A DNA stretch of 64,000 bases from Aliivibrio sp. S4MY1 (lineage in GTDB: Bacteria; Pseudomonadota; Gammaproteobacteria; Enterobacterales; Vibrionaceae): assembly GCF_028765545.1 (NCBI RefSeq), contig NZ_JARACP010000003.1:143468-207467 (forward strand), in the 5' to 3' direction. The notes under the pieces are model-generated. The model ran no database searches, was not told the origin of the DNA, and saw only the letters and a list, made by a program, of their open reading frames with translations. A program made the position numbers and the translations under genes. Positions 9,075 to 18,701 of the stretch are shown in pieces. Each line of letters opens with the position of its first letter. The first letter of the stretch is position 1.

Positions 9075-11276
9075 TTAACTAAGGTCTTGCGGTTCAATAT
9101 CTAAAGTCCAACGAACTTTTTTAGCTAATGGGAGCAGTTCAATCGCTGCCTTAGCTCCTCGTAACATACTCTGCATTACGGTTCTGTTTGGCGCTTGAAA
9201 AAGTAGTTGCCAACGATATTTACCTGCTCGTTTTGCTAATGGTGCAGGGATAGGCCCTAATACCGGCGTAGCGTCATGAAATTGAGGGTGACTCTCTAGT
9301 ATATCGCGCACTTGTCGTAAAAATTGCTCTACGTTATCACTATTGTTTGCTTCTGCTCTAAATAGAGATAAATGGGTATAAGGCGGAAGTTGAGCAAATT
9401 TACGCTCTTGTAAAGCATACTCAGCAAAGTGCCCATAGCCTTGATGTAATAAGCTTTGTAGTAATGAATGTTCTGGGTGGTGGGTTTGTAAAATAACTTC
9501 ACCTGGTTTACTCGCACGGCCAGCACGGCCAGCCACTTGAATAAATAGTTGAGCTAAACGTTCAGGGGCACGAAAGTCACTGCTAAATAATGAGCTGTCT
9601 ACATCAATTAAGCCGACTAAGGTGACATTGGGGAAATGGTGGCCTTTTGCTAGCATTTGAGTGCCAATTAAAATTTGGTATTCGTTATTTTTAATGGCAT
9701 CTAAGTAGTTCTCTAAACTGCCTTTTCGGCGGGTGCTGTCTCGGTCAATACGAACAGTCTTATACTCAGGAAATAAATTCATGAGTTGTGTTTCAAGCTG
9801 TTCTGTTCCAACGCCAACAGAGATCAATTGAGTCGAGCCACAGCTCTGACATTGATGAATAATGGGTTGCTGTGAACCACAATGATGACAACGAATTTCA
9901 TTGCTGTGTTGATGGAAAGTATAATAGGCATCGCAACGTTTACATTCTGCCATCCAACCGCATTCGTGACACATTAGTGCGGGAGAAAACCCTCGACGAT
10001 TTAAAAACAGCATCACCTGATTACCCTCAGATAAGTGTTTTCTCATTTGAGCAATTAAAGGGGCAGATAAACCACTATTTAAATACAGGCCTTTTACGTC
10101 TAATACGCCATGTCGAGCTGGAATTGCTGTACCTGCACGCTTGGTTAACGTTAGGTGGTGGTATTTACCTACTTTCGCATTGTGCAGCGTTTCGAGTGCT
10201 GGGGTTGCCGAGCCTAAAATAATAGGGATGTTATCTAAGTTGGCACGCATCACTGCAAGATCGCGAGCGTGATATCTCATGCTATCTTGCTGTTTATAAG
10301 AGGCATCATGTTCTTCATCGACAATGATGATCCCAAGATCATGAAAAGGCGTAAATAGAGCCGAACGAGTGCCTATAATTATGCCAGCGTGATTGTCTCG
10401 TGCGGCTAGCCATGAATTTAAACGCTCAGTATCGTTTAAGCCTGAGTGAATGACATCGACAGGAACATTAAAGCGACGTTTAAAGCGATTAATGGTTTGT
10501 GGCGTTAAGCCAATCTCAGGAACCAAAACCAGAGCTTGGCGGCCTGCTTTTAGAATGGGCTCTAATAATTGTAAATACACTTCTGTTTTTCCAGAACCTG
10601 TCACTCCATCCAGTAAATAACAGCCGAACTCAGGGTTTGCATTGACGGTTGCAATCGCAATAGCTTGTTCTTCATTGAGCTGTGGTTTATCTTGGGTTAC
10701 CTCAACATTGCGCTGCCAATAGCTTGGCTTTGGGGCAAGGGAGATTTCTTCAATCCAACCTTTATCTACAACCGCTTTTAATGTTGCCGCGGTGATCTCT
10801 TCTTCTAGCATTTGTTCATGGCTGCATGACTGATGACGAACTAAGTTCAGTGCTTTAGCTTGTTTTGGTGCTCGAGTCAGTTTATTAAGATCTTGGTTTT
10901 TTCCTAATTCGGTTATTTGCCATGCCTTTAAGGCTGCAAAACTTGCTTCTCGGCCTTTGCGCAACCAGGCTGGCATTGCATTCGCGAGAGTTTCTCCTAG
11001 GGGATATTGATAGTAAATACAGCCCCAGTTAAGCAATTTGTAGAGATGAGGAGGCCATAGCGATGCATTATCAAGCACAGCATCAATCCCTTTGAGCTTT
11101 TCTCGTGAGAATTCTGATTCATTGCTTAGTTTAACCACAACGCCGATTAAACGTTGACGTCCAAAAGGCACTTTTACACGACCGCCAATAGCAGGTGTTT
11201 GACCCGGCTTGATTAAATAATCAAAGGTGCGATCAAGAGGAACGGGAAGTGCTATGTGGGCAATTGAATACGACAT
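9075..11276 (-). CDS. priA: Primosomal protein N' (replication restart helicase PriA)
   Basis: PriA recognises abandoned replication forks and reloads DnaB. The roughly 733-residue protein has the N-terminal 3'-end-binding domain (SYSIAHIALPVPLDRTFDYL) and helicase motif I GVTGSGKTEVYL. It also has DEEH (VDEEHDASYKQ), four paired-cysteine zinc motifs (CHECGWMAECKRC, CHHCGSQ, CQSCG) and QVAGRAGR. The start is uncertain: ATG 11276 matches the family N-terminus, while an in-frame ATG three codons earlier (11285) is possible. Neither has a good ribosome-binding site. Confidence 0.96.
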   Translation of the reverse strand: MSYSIAHIALPVPLDRTFDYLIKPGQTPAIGGRVKVPFGRQRLIGVVVKLSNESEFSREKLKGIDAVLDNASLWPPHLYKLLNWGCIYYQYPLGETLANAMPAWLRKGREASFAALKAWQITELGKNQDLNKLTRAPKQAKALNLVRHQSCSHEQMLEEEITAATLKAVVDKGWIEEISLAPKPSYWQRNVEVTQDKPQLNEEQAIAIATVNANPEFGCYLLDGVTGSGKTEVYLQLLEPILKAGRQALVLVPEIGLTPQTINRFKRRFNVPVDVIHSGLNDTERLNSWLAARDNHAGIIIGTRSALFTPFHDLGIIIVDEEHDASYKQQDSMRYHARDLAVMRANLDNIPIILGSATPALETLHNAKVGKYHHLTLTKRAGTAIPARHGVLDVKGLYLNSGLSAPLIAQMRKHLSEGNQVMLFLNRRGFSPALMCHECGWMAECKRCDAYYTFHQHSNEIRCHHCGSQQPIIHQCQSCGSTQLISVGVGTEQLETQLMNLFPEYKTVRIDRDSTRRKGSLENYLDAIKNNEYQILIGTQMLAKGHHFPNVTLVGLIDVDSSLFSSDFRAPERLAQLFIQVAGRAGRASKPGEVILQTHHPEHSLLQSLLHQGYGHFAEYALQERKFAQLPPYTHLSLFRAEANNSDNVEQFLRQVRDILESHPQFHDATPVLGPIPAPLAKRAGKYRWQLLFQAPNRTVMQSMLRGAKAAIELLPLAKKVRWTLDIEPQDLS

Positions 11277-11462
11277 GGCTAACATTAATTAAGAGATCAG
11301 AATGAGAATAGTCTACCCTTAGATAAAAATATCGCAAACTAGTAAAAAAAACGGCGAAAAAAGTAACAGATTAGTTGATTGATCGCTCCAGATTCATTAC
11401 TATACGCGACCTTAAGTAAGTGTAATCTAATTATGCTTATTATTTTTGTTAAACTACGTGTG

Positions 11463-11492
11463 GTGTCCGGCATTAGAATCGGATGGCGACAC
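11463..11492 (+). promoter_or_regulatory. Structured leader of rpmE (possible L31 autoregulatory element)
   Basis: GTGTC (11463-11467) pairs with GACAC (11488-11492), with further imperfect pairing inside, 24 bases before the L31 start. L31 leaders with a stem just ahead of rpmE are known in gamma-proteobacteria. Assigning this one to that class is inference. Confidence 0.4.
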
Positions 11493-11516
11493 GGCCTAAA
11501 TTATTGAGGTTTTCCC

Positions 11517-11735
11517 ATGAAAGCAGGTATCCATCCTGAGTACAAAGCTGTTAAAGCTACTTGTTCTTGCGGCAACGAGTTCGAATTCAACTCTGCACTA
11601 GGCAAAGACACAATCCACCTAGACGTATGTGGCGAATGTCACCCGTTCTACACTGGTAAGCAACGTATCGTTGATACTGGCGGCCGTGTTGATCGCTTCA
11701 ACAAACGTTTCGGTGCAATTGGTTCTAAGAAATAA
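11517..11735 (+). CDS. rpmE: Large ribosomal subunit protein bL31, zinc-binding type
   Basis: The 72-residue protein begins [20 protein letters not shown]. It keeps all four zinc ligands (Cys16, Cys18, Cys38, Cys41), so it is the zinc form (C+) and not the zinc-free paralogue induced under zinc limitation. It helps bridge the ribosomal subunits. TTGAGG stands a few bases before the ATG. It is divergent from priA and closed by its own terminator. Confidence 0.97.
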   Translation: MKAGIHPEYKAVKATCSCGNEFEFNSALGKDTIHLDVCGECHPFYTGKQRIVDTGGRVDRFNKRFGAIGSKK

Positions 11736-11755
11736 TTACCAGTTTCCGATAAAAG

Positions 11756-11781
11756 AGGAGTCCGATAGGGCTCCTTTTTTT
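11756..11781 (+). terminator. Terminator of rpmE
   Basis: AGGAGTCC (11756-11763), loop GATA, GGGCTCCT (11768-11775), followed by a run of T. Confidence 0.85.
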
Positions 11782-11969
11782 ATGCCTAAAATTCAGAGTA
11801 GCGTCACTTTTTTGTTTGAAATAAAGAAATAAAATCGGTCACTAAAGTCCACATTTTTGTTGGTACGATGTGTAAGTGAGGACTATGAAGTTTGAGCTAG
11901 ATCAACTATTATACAATTTACTGTTTTGAAACAATCCTCCTATAATTATTAGCATTCAGGAAAAAGGCC

Positions 11970-13217
11970 ATGTCTGAAGATTTTCGCGAACAAGCTCTCC
12001 ATTATCACGCTTATCCAACTCCGGGTAAAATTGAAATAGCACTGACTAAGCCTGCAGATACAGCAGAAGATCTTGCACTGGCGTACAGTCCTGGTGTTGC
12101 TGAGCCTGTACGTGAAATCGCAAAGAATCCTGATGATGTTTATAAGTACACATCAAAAGGCAATATGGTTGCAGTTATCTCAAATGGTACAGCGATTCTA
12201 GGTTTAGGTAACTTAGGTCCTTTGGCTTCAAAACCAGTAATGGAAGGTAAGTCATTGCTTTTCAAGCGTTTTGCAGGTTTGGACTCTATTGATATTGAAG
12301 TGAAACACCGCACAATCGATGAGTTTGTTGATACGGTAGCAAACATTGCGGATACCTTTGGTGGTATTAATCTAGAAGACATCAAAGCACCAGATTGTTT
12401 TGAGATTGAACGTCGCTTAATTGAGCGTTGTGATGTACCAGTATTTCATGATGATCAACACGGTACCGCTATTGTAACGGCTGCGGGTATGTTGAATGCT
12501 ATCGAACTTCAAGGTAAGAAGTTAGAGGAGGCAATCATTGTATGTTTGGGGGCTGGTGCGGCGGCAGTTGCGTGCATGGAAATGCTGATTAAGTGTGGCG
12601 CAATGCGTGAGAAGATCTATATGCTGGATCGTAAAGGCGTCATTCACACTCGCCGTGATGACATTAATGAATATAAGCAACGTTTTGCGAATAATACGGA
12701 TAAACGTACACTTGAAGATGTGATTGAAGGTGCTGATTTATTCTTAGGGGTATCTGGCCCAAATTTATTACCGCCTGAAGCGCTAAAATTAATGGCAGAT
12801 AAACCAGTTGTGTTTGCATGTTCAAACCCAGATCCTGAAATTAAGCCAGAACTTGCTCATGAAGTTCGTGATGATTTAATCATGGGTACGGGGCGTTCTG
12901 ATTACCCGAACCAAGTTAACAACGTGCTTTGTTTCCCATTCATTTTCCGTGGTGCTCTGGATGTTCGTGCAAGCGTAATTAACGATGAAATGAAATTAGC
13001 TGCAGTAGAAGCAATTCGTCAGTTAACAAAAGAGCCTGTACCTGATGAAGTACTAAAAGCCGCTGGGATTGAGTCTCTAGAATTTGGTAAGGGTTACATC
13101 ATTCCTAAGCCAATGGATCCTCGTTTGCTTCCTCGTGTTGCGAAAGCAGTAGCACAAGCAGCAATTGATTCAGGCGTCGCGCGAATTGAAATGCCAGAAG
13201 GGTACATGGAAGCGTAA
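11970..13217 (+). CDS. Malic enzyme, short form (oxidative decarboxylation of malate)
   Basis: The enzyme converts malate to pyruvate plus CO2 with NAD(P)+. The 415-residue product has the malic domain (LAYSPGVAEP, KGNMVAVISNGTAILGLGN), the metal-binding segment (DCFEIERRL, HDDQHGTAIV) and a Rossmann domain (CLGAGAAAVA). It lacks the C-terminal phosphotransacetylase-like domain found in E. coli MaeB (759 residues), so it is the short form. Cofactor choice cannot be read off. AGGAAAAAGG precedes the ATG, and a strong terminator follows. Confidence 0.92.
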   Translation: MSEDFREQALHYHAYPTPGKIEIALTKPADTAEDLALAYSPGVAEPVREIAKNPDDVYKYTSKGNMVAVISNGTAILGLGNLGPLASKPVMEGKSLLFKRFAGLDSIDIEVKHRTIDEFVDTVANIADTFGGINLEDIKAPDCFEIERRLIERCDVPVFHDDQHGTAIVTAAGMLNAIELQGKKLEEAIIVCLGAGAAAVACMEMLIKCGAMREKIYMLDRKGVIHTRRDDINEYKQRFANNTDKRTLEDVIEGADLFLGVSGPNLLPPEALKLMADKPVVFACSNPDPEIKPELAHEVRDDLIMGTGRSDYPNQVNNVLCFPFIFRGALDVRASVINDEMKLAAVEAIRQLTKEPVPDEVLKAAGIESLEFGKGYIIPKPMDPRLLPRVAKAVAQAAIDSGVARIEMPEGYMEA

Positions 13218-13241
13218 TTCGCTTTTGTCTTTCAGTTTAGC

Positions 13242-13279
13242 AAAAAGGCTTCTAACTAATTAAGTTAGAAGCCTTTTTT
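13242..13279. terminator. Terminator between the malic enzyme gene and malM
   Basis: AAAAAGGCTTCTAACT (13242-13257) pairs exactly with AGTTAGAAGCCTTTTT (13263-13278). It is symmetric enough to serve both converging units. Confidence 0.9.
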
Positions 13280-13337
13280 ATTTAAGTAAAAACTATATCA
13301 ATGTGACTAATTCGATGAATTATTTATTACATTGGCA

Positions 13338-14162
13338 TTATTTTTGGCTTTCTAAAGCTTGAACAAACGTATCTTGAGCATCTTTAATTCCTAATGCTTT
13401 AGCTTCTTCTAGTAGTGCTAGTGCTTTAGGTATGTCGTTTGTTGTTACTGCTTCAACAATAGCCTTTTTATAGAAGGTGTGCGTTTCTGGTTGTGCTGAT
13501 TTTATTGCTACTTTAGGTTGTTGAGGTGTTTGTTTATGCGCTTGTAATGAAAGTGTTTTTACAGATAGTTTCAATTTTCCAAAGCGTTTGTAAGTATAAG
13601 TTGGGTCCGTCACCATTGGTATGGCTTCACCTAATTCTTCAGCTCTCATTCTTGCTGGGTGTTTAACTTTTATTGATTGTCCTAAATAAGTATCTGATGA
13701 GTAAATAATAAAATAAGGGGTTTTAGTTGCATCAAGTTGGAAATTTAATTGAAATTGAGTACGAGTAAACGCATCGGATGGTTTAATACCAAATTGCTCT
13801 AAACTTGTCGTACTAACAATATTGAATTGGTCATCAAGAGCAATGAGTTTTGGAGCAACAACCGAGTCATTAATCATTAAACTTGAAAGACGTAATTGTA
13901 CTTTTCCTGAACGGTCGGATAATTTAAAGGCATTAAAATAGCTGTTTCCATCAGAAAAATGACCAATAGGTGAATCTTTATCTAATTGAAAATCGATATC
14001 TTCCGTTGTCGCCAGTTGTATCCAAGGGTATTGTGAAAAATCAGAGCAACACACTTCTGACGAGGTAATTGGAACCATTGGCTCTTGAATAACTTGAGTC
14101 GAAGAGCAGGCGGTTAAAGAAAGACCGATAAATAAGCTAAGTAATAATTTTTTGGTGTTCAT
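13338..14162 (-). CDS. malM: Maltose operon lipoprotein MalM
   Basis: MalM is a periplasmic protein of the maltose regulon with poorly known function. The 274-residue product starts MNTKKLLLSLFIGLSLTACS, a lipoprotein signal with the cleavage cysteine Cys19 (lipobox LTAC). The start at 14162 is chosen over an upstream in-frame ATG (14195) because it gives the proper signal peptide and has GGAGAG before it. It follows lamB, as in enteric malK-lamB-malM, with a hairpin between the two genes that may lower its expression. Confidence 0.85.
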   Translation of the reverse strand: MNTKKLLLSLFIGLSLTACSSTQVIQEPMVPITSSEVCCSDFSQYPWIQLATTEDIDFQLDKDSPIGHFSDGNSYFNAFKLSDRSGKVQLRLSSLMINDSVVAPKLIALDDQFNIVSTTSLEQFGIKPSDAFTRTQFQLNFQLDATKTPYFIIYSSDTYLGQSIKVKHPARMRAEELGEAIPMVTDPTYTYKRFGKLKLSVKTLSLQAHKQTPQQPKVAIKSAQPETHTFYKKAIVEAVTTNDIPKALALLEEAKALGIKDAQDTFVQALESQK

Positions 14163-14195
14163 CAAGACTCTCCATGATTCGACAAATAAACGCAA

Positions 14196-14220
14196 AAAGG
14201 CAGCCGATGTGGCTGCCTTT
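14196..14220 (-). terminator. Hairpin between lamB and malM
   Basis: AAAGGCAGCC (14196-14205) pairs with GGCTGCCTTT (14211-14220). It lies between lamB and malM, so it is probably a partial terminator or mRNA stabiliser setting a lamB-over-malM ratio. Confidence 0.75.
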
Positions 14221-14233
14221 AATTTTAAAGTAA

Positions 14234-15652
14234 TTAGAACCAGATTTCAGTGTGAACACCGATAATTGTTTCTGACTTACCATCATCGATACCAATAAGT
14301 TTAGCACTTGCCTCATCATCAGCAGATACATAACTTACGTATGGTTTGATTTGTGGACGACCGAAGTAGTCCGCATTCACTGTAAATACTGTTGCAACTT
14401 CTAGGTTCATGATGTCGCTTTCAACAGCATCACCAGTTCGTCCCCAGTAGCCATCAGCGCCTTCTTCATGGCCATAAGATGCCGTCATTTCTAGTCGGAA
14501 GTTTTCATTTACTTTATAAGATGGACGCACCGCTGCAATATAGCGTTTTAGATCTTTAGCGCCAAATAATTCATCTAGAGCACCAAAATAGGTAAGTTCA
14601 GAACCCATTTGCCAGTTTTCAGAAATGTTTACTACACCGCCTGAAGTGAAGAAGATTGATTCAGCATTTTCATTACCACCAGACCATCCGCCAAAGTTTA
14701 CACCACGGTTTTGAGCTACACCTTTACCATAAGCAATCGCTGTTTGTGACCAACCATCTAAGCCATAGTAACTAGAGTTTAATGTGATAGAAGCACCAAT
14801 ACCATCTTCAGATGAGCTATCTTTATTAGCTTGTTGCATGTATTTCACATCAAAATCTAAGCTACCAAAACCAACATCTACACCATAGTAATAAAAATCA
14901 AATGACGTTAGCGTTGTGCGTTCTGCTGCTCCATTTTTGTCGATTTTACATTCATTTGGATTTGTTGAGATATTTCCATTTGGTTGTTTACAATTAATGG
15001 AATAAGAGTCTGCAGCACCTGCATCTGGATCAGCACTAACTACTGCAAATCCTGCGGTATTGCCTGCGAGTTTAGATTGGATACCAGCACCAACACCTGA
15101 TGATTGTTTCCAGAATTCACCCGATAGCGCACTTGCAGAACGGTTTAAAAAGCGTTGACCACCCCAAATAGATGTATCTTCACCTAGATACGATAATCCA
15201 CCAATTTCAACGAAGGTTTCTTTGATTTCAAATTGTGCTGTTGTATTGTCTTTTTGACTCCCTGATGAAGTGTATGCGTAAGAGTTGCCATTACCGTATT
15301 CTGCTCGTACGTTAAAATTTGACCATACACCGTTTGCGTGTTCAGTATGTTTCTTTAATACAAATTCAACTTGATTAGTACTTTTTCCGTGAGTACCTGC
15401 TGTTTTATAGTCTGGTTTACCAAATTCAGTATCAACGGTTTCACCATCAACCATACGATAGTTCATTGACGCGTAACCGTGTACTTCCCAACCATCAGAA
15501 ATAACATCAGTACCATTTACTTTTTCAACTTTTGGTGCAGCTTCGTCACCAGAAATAACATCTAGTGCTATTTCGGTTTCAGCAAGTGTAGCGCCAGAAA
15601 ATAGAGCTGTAGAAACAGCAGCGGCAAGCAATGTGTATTTATTCATTTTCAT
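14234..15652 (-). CDS. lamB: Maltoporin LamB
   Basis: LamB is the trimeric outer-membrane channel for maltose and maltodextrins. The 472-residue product has a signal peptide (MKMNKYTLLAAAVSTALFSG, cleavage after about residue 24). It has alternating beta-strands, the typical HGYASMNYRM and EYGNGNSYAY segments, and a C-terminal aromatic end (EIWF) used for outer-membrane assembly. An AGGAT motif lies 7 bases before the ATG. It is grouped with malM and an amylase lipoprotein. No inner-membrane maltose transporter genes are in the window. Confidence 0.92.
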   Translation of the reverse strand: MKMNKYTLLAAAVSTALFSGATLAETEIALDVISGDEAAPKVEKVNGTDVISDGWEVHGYASMNYRMVDGETVDTEFGKPDYKTAGTHGKSTNQVEFVLKKHTEHANGVWSNFNVRAEYGNGNSYAYTSSGSQKDNTTAQFEIKETFVEIGGLSYLGEDTSIWGGQRFLNRSASALSGEFWKQSSGVGAGIQSKLAGNTAGFAVVSADPDAGAADSYSINCKQPNGNISTNPNECKIDKNGAAERTTLTSFDFYYYGVDVGFGSLDFDVKYMQQANKDSSSEDGIGASITLNSSYYGLDGWSQTAIAYGKGVAQNRGVNFGGWSGGNENAESIFFTSGGVVNISENWQMGSELTYFGALDELFGAKDLKRYIAAVRPSYKVNENFRLEMTASYGHEEGADGYWGRTGDAVESDIMNLEVATVFTVNADYFGRPQIKPYVSYVSADDEASAKLIGIDDGKSETIIGVHTEIWF

Positions 15653-16058
15653 CTTAAAATCCTATTTCCTTTTTAGAGGATATTTTGATTTGAAAATGTT
15701 TACTCCCAAATTTAATTCCGAAACAAGGCAGTGTAGGAAAGAGAAGTAAACATTTATTCTCGTTATTGAACGGGAAGCAGATTAAAAATAAATCACAATG
15801 TTTAACTCCTCCTCTTTTTATAAAAGGGAGGGCGTAGAGCTAGGGATGAGAAAAAATAGCGATAGGTCTTCTGTTGATAATAATCACACTTGGTAGGGTG
15901 TATTCAGAATATAAATGAGATAGTGCTCACGTGAGAAGATATTTAAAAATAGGAATTAATGTAAAAATAGAGAAAATAAAGAAAATAGGAAATAATCAGA
16001 AATGTGATCTAGCTAATAATTGACCTCATTAGCTAGAAATAGTTCACTTTATATTCGA
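15653..16058. promoter_or_regulatory. lamB upstream region with MalT-like motifs (406-base gap)
   Basis: MalT boxes have the core GGA(T/G)GA. GGAGGA reads on the minus strand at 15812-15807 and GGATGA on the plus strand at 15844-15849. A weaker TTGA-N6-TCACA, CRP-like, lies around 15875-15892. A perfect 10-bp inverted repeat TCTAGCTAAT/ATTAGCTAGA (16008-16017/16028-16037) lies just behind the amylase stop and may end that transcript, although no T-run follows. No gene is seen in this gap. Confidence 0.5.
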
Positions 16059-18080
16059 TTATTTACATTTCGAAACCATCATTGATTTTGGTTTTCCTTG
16101 AGGATTAAATTCTAAACTCCATACATAATTACCATCTTCAGGAAGATAGATCGCGGTATCTTGGCCGTAGCCACCGTTAATCAATGCATTCGATTGGCCT
16201 AGTTTTGGTGATAATCCATCAACAGTGTATTGAGCTCCCCAGTCTTTTGTTGCGTATTGCATTTTATAAGGACCTCGTTTTTCGTTTATCACTACTTGAT
16301 AGATACCGTTTCCTTTATATTGATAGGATCTAGGTTCTTTGTGGCCCCAGCGAGAATCTGAGAAATCACCTACAAGGTATAGAGTGTCTTTAATGGGCGC
16401 ATTAGTAATAGGCATTGTCGGATTATCACATTGGGCCATAAAACCGGTGCCATATAGAGTAATTTCTTTTGCTTCTACTTTCGGGCCTGTAGGGTTTGGT
16501 TTTTCTATCTTTAAAAATCGGCTTTCGAAGTTAGATAACGGAATGGTATATATTCCTTCAATGGGAGTGAATACTTGGTTAGTTAATAAGTCGACTAAAT
16601 TACCTTTTGAACCTATCTGTTCAGCTTTAAGAGAAAGCGTTTGGTTCTGCTTTTGAGTGCTAACCATGAATAAAATCGTATTATTTTCTGCTTGCTTATG
16701 ATCTACATATACCGCCTTATTAGCGATAATATTGGTTCTGACACCTTCCGATAACGCGGGGTTTTCAATACGTAAAGTCATTAACTCTGAGACGTAGGTT
16801 TTTAAGTTAAGTTGGTCAGGTGTTAGTGTTGCAGTAAGGCCATGAATTTTGGCGGATGAGCGAGCGATGTGGTCATCACATACTCCTTTAATAGCACAAG
16901 TGTCTTTATTTTCTTTGTTAGAGAAATCATCAACTTGATCGCCAATTTCATCTCCGTAATAAAGAGTGATAGGGCCGGTATAGGCTGCTTGAAATGAAAG
17001 AGCAGCTTTATGACGTAGCCAATAATTTCTGTCACTTGGTTCTGCAATATCACCACGTTGTAATAAATCACCAAAGCGAACGACATCATGGTTGCCTAGC
17101 ATTAGGTTTGGCGTTGCGTGTGAAGGATAGAGTTCATGCATTTGCATTCCTTCATTAAGCCAATCACCTCCTTTATTTCCTACACTACTCTCATTGACGG
17201 CAAAGGTTTCAGCGACACGAAAGCGTAAAGGAAAATCAAAAGCAGAGCAAAGCGCTGGGTTTTGCTCAGTACCATAACCTGTTTCTGTAATGTAGCTTTC
17301 GTTATTCCAGATCTCAGCCACCATGTAACCGAGCGGGTTAACTTGTTCGCCTTTATTATTAATATACGTCGTATTTTGTGATGCGTTATCAACGGCTTTT
17401 CTAATGTTTATCCAAGATTCAGTAGGGACTTGGTAAGCTTGATCTAATCGCCAGCCATCAATCTTTAATTCGGATATCCAATAAGCAGCGACTTCAGAGT
17501 AAAAATCTTCGCTCTCAGGATAGTCAACTGGATTATTGCTGCCACTCGGTAGTAAGCCTGATGGTGATGGCTTAATGAGGCCTTCTTTATGGTGACCAAA
17601 TACGCCATCAAATAAGACATACATTCCACGTTTATGTGCTTCTTCTACTAATTCTTTTGCTTTTTCTAATGTGCCAAAGCGAGGATCAATTTTGAAGAAA
17701 TCAGTAGCAAAGTAACCTGTAGCATCTAGCTTATCTGCCCAATGATCTTGTCCCTCAATTGGAGCAGATTCAAAAATAGGCGTCATCCAAATGGCATTCA
17801 TACCAAGTGATTGAATATAGTCTAATGAATCAATGATCCCTTGCAGGTCGCCATTATGATGACTCGGACCATAGCCGGTGCCATGACCGACACTGCTGTC
17901 ACCATTAACAAAGCTTTCCACCATGATTTGATAGATGCGTAAATGATTACTTTTTTCCATCATCTGTGGATTACATTGATAGGCTGAGGTTGTTTGTGTT
18001 GTTTCTGAGGTTGAGCTACAAGCGCTCAGTAGAGAAGTAATAGCGAGTGCTATCGCTGTTTTTGCTATGTTATTTTTCAC
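16059..18080 (-). CDS. Alpha-amylase family (GH13) lipoprotein
   Basis: This is a glycoside hydrolase of family 13, expected to cut maltodextrins or starch at the cell envelope. The start is GTG 18080, with AAAGGA 6 bases before it and a clean lipoprotein signal (lipobox LLSAC, Cys21). The upstream in-frame GTG (18110) has neither. Catalytic residues are visible: nucleophile Asp in GWRLDQAYQ (about 210), acid/base Glu in VAEIWN (about 256) and Asp in LGNHDVVRF (about 331). The last ~110 residues (LYLVGDFSDSRWG onward) look like a carbohydrate-binding module of the pullulanase type. It is clustered with lamB and malM. Confidence 0.9.
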   Translation of the reverse strand: MKNNIAKTAIALAITSLLSACSSTSETTQTTSAYQCNPQMMEKSNHLRIYQIMVESFVNGDSSVGHGTGYGPSHHNGDLQGIIDSLDYIQSLGMNAIWMTPIFESAPIEGQDHWADKLDATGYFATDFFKIDPRFGTLEKAKELVEEAHKRGMYVLFDGVFGHHKEGLIKPSPSGLLPSGSNNPVDYPESEDFYSEVAAYWISELKIDGWRLDQAYQVPTESWINIRKAVDNASQNTTYINNKGEQVNPLGYMVAEIWNNESYITETGYGTEQNPALCSAFDFPLRFRVAETFAVNESSVGNKGGDWLNEGMQMHELYPSHATPNLMLGNHDVVRFGDLLQRGDIAEPSDRNYWLRHKAALSFQAAYTGPITLYYGDEIGDQVDDFSNKENKDTCAIKGVCDDHIARSSAKIHGLTATLTPDQLNLKTYVSELMTLRIENPALSEGVRTNIIANKAVYVDHKQAENNTILFMVSTQKQNQTLSLKAEQIGSKGNLVDLLTNQVFTPIEGIYTIPLSNFESRFLKIEKPNPTGPKVEAKEITLYGTGFMAQCDNPTMPITNAPIKDTLYLVGDFSDSRWGHKEPRSYQYKGNGIYQVVINEKRGPYKMQYATKDWGAQYTVDGLSPKLGQSNALINGGYGQDTAIYLPEDGNYVWSLEFNPQGKPKSMMVSKCK

Positions 18081-18142
18081 AGTTAATCCTTTATATTTAT
18101 AGTAGGGCACTGTGATTGTTTATTAAGCAAGTAGAAATGTAA

Positions 18143-18171
18143 TCCTCCTGATTTATAAAAAATGAGGAGGA
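18143..18171. promoter_or_regulatory. MalT-like motif pair upstream of the amylase gene
   Basis: GGAGGA occurs on the minus strand (18148-18143) and again on the plus strand (18166-18171), matching the MalT core GGA(T/G)GA. They lie about 65-90 bases before the amylase GTG. The assignment rests on motif and context only. Confidence 0.45.
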
Positions 18172-18196
18172 GACAGGAGGCGGAGATGAAAGTTAT

Positions 18197-18517
18197 TTAC
18201 TCGTCGTCAAACGCTTCGAATTCAATGCCCATTGAGGTCATTAATGCTTTTGCTTCTGCAGGAATATCATCAGGACGGTCTTTACGCAAATCTTCATCCG
18301 TTGGTAAAGGTTGGCCTGTATAAGCGTGAAGGAAAGCCTCACATAATAGTTCACTATTCGTTGCGTGACGTAGGTTACTTACTTGGCGACGCGTACGTTC
18401 ATCAGTAAGGATTTGCAGTACCTTTGTTGGAATAGAAACAGTAATTTTTTTTACTTGTTCGCTTTTTTTACCATGTTCGGCATAAGGACTTAAATAGTCA
18501 CCATTCCAATCAGCCAT
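18197..18517 (-). CDS. metJ: Methionine repressor MetJ
   Basis: MetJ is the ribbon-helix-helix repressor that uses S-adenosylmethionine as corepressor. The 106-residue product has the full family length. It shows the beta-strand/helix core ([20 protein letters not shown], then [19 protein letters not shown]). It is divergent from metBL, and tandem met boxes lie between them, so it represses metBL and probably itself. Confidence 0.97.
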   Translation of the reverse strand: MADWNGDYLSPYAEHGKKSEQVKKITVSIPTKVLQILTDERTRRQVSNLRHATNSELLCEAFLHAYTGQPLPTDEDLRKDRPDDIPAEAKALMTSMGIEFEAFDDE

Positions 18518-18599
18518 TGTTCACCTTCGTTCAGAATTATTGATGTTGAGTTAGAGTCTCTAATTCTAGCGATATTTACGGCTATAAGCAAAGATATAT

Positions 18600-18623
18600 A
18601 GACGTCTAGAAGTATTGACGTCT
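18600..18623. promoter_or_regulatory. Tandem MetJ operator (met boxes)
   Basis: Three consecutive 8-mers AGACGTCT, AGAAGTAT and TGACGTCT match the met box AGACGTCT at 8/8, 5/8 and 7/8. They lie in the metJ-metB intergenic region. Confidence 0.9.
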
Positions 18624-18701
18624 CATTTTGTAGTGGTAAAGTAGAAGAATATAACTTATGGATTAGATTATACCACTGCCTAGCAGTTTGGAAGGGAAAT
18701 T

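Noticed and set aside
9872-10222. 116-codon open frame on the plus strand inside priA
   Set aside because: Fully antisense to conserved zinc-finger and helicase motifs of priA; no ribosome-binding site and no recognisable protein.
11629-11832. 67-codon frame overlapping rpmE
   Set aside because: Out of frame with the conserved L31 zinc protein and running through its terminator.
16000-16014. AAATGTGATCTAG as a CRP site behind the amylase gene
   Set aside because: Only the left half matches; the right half site is absent and the position is far from any start.
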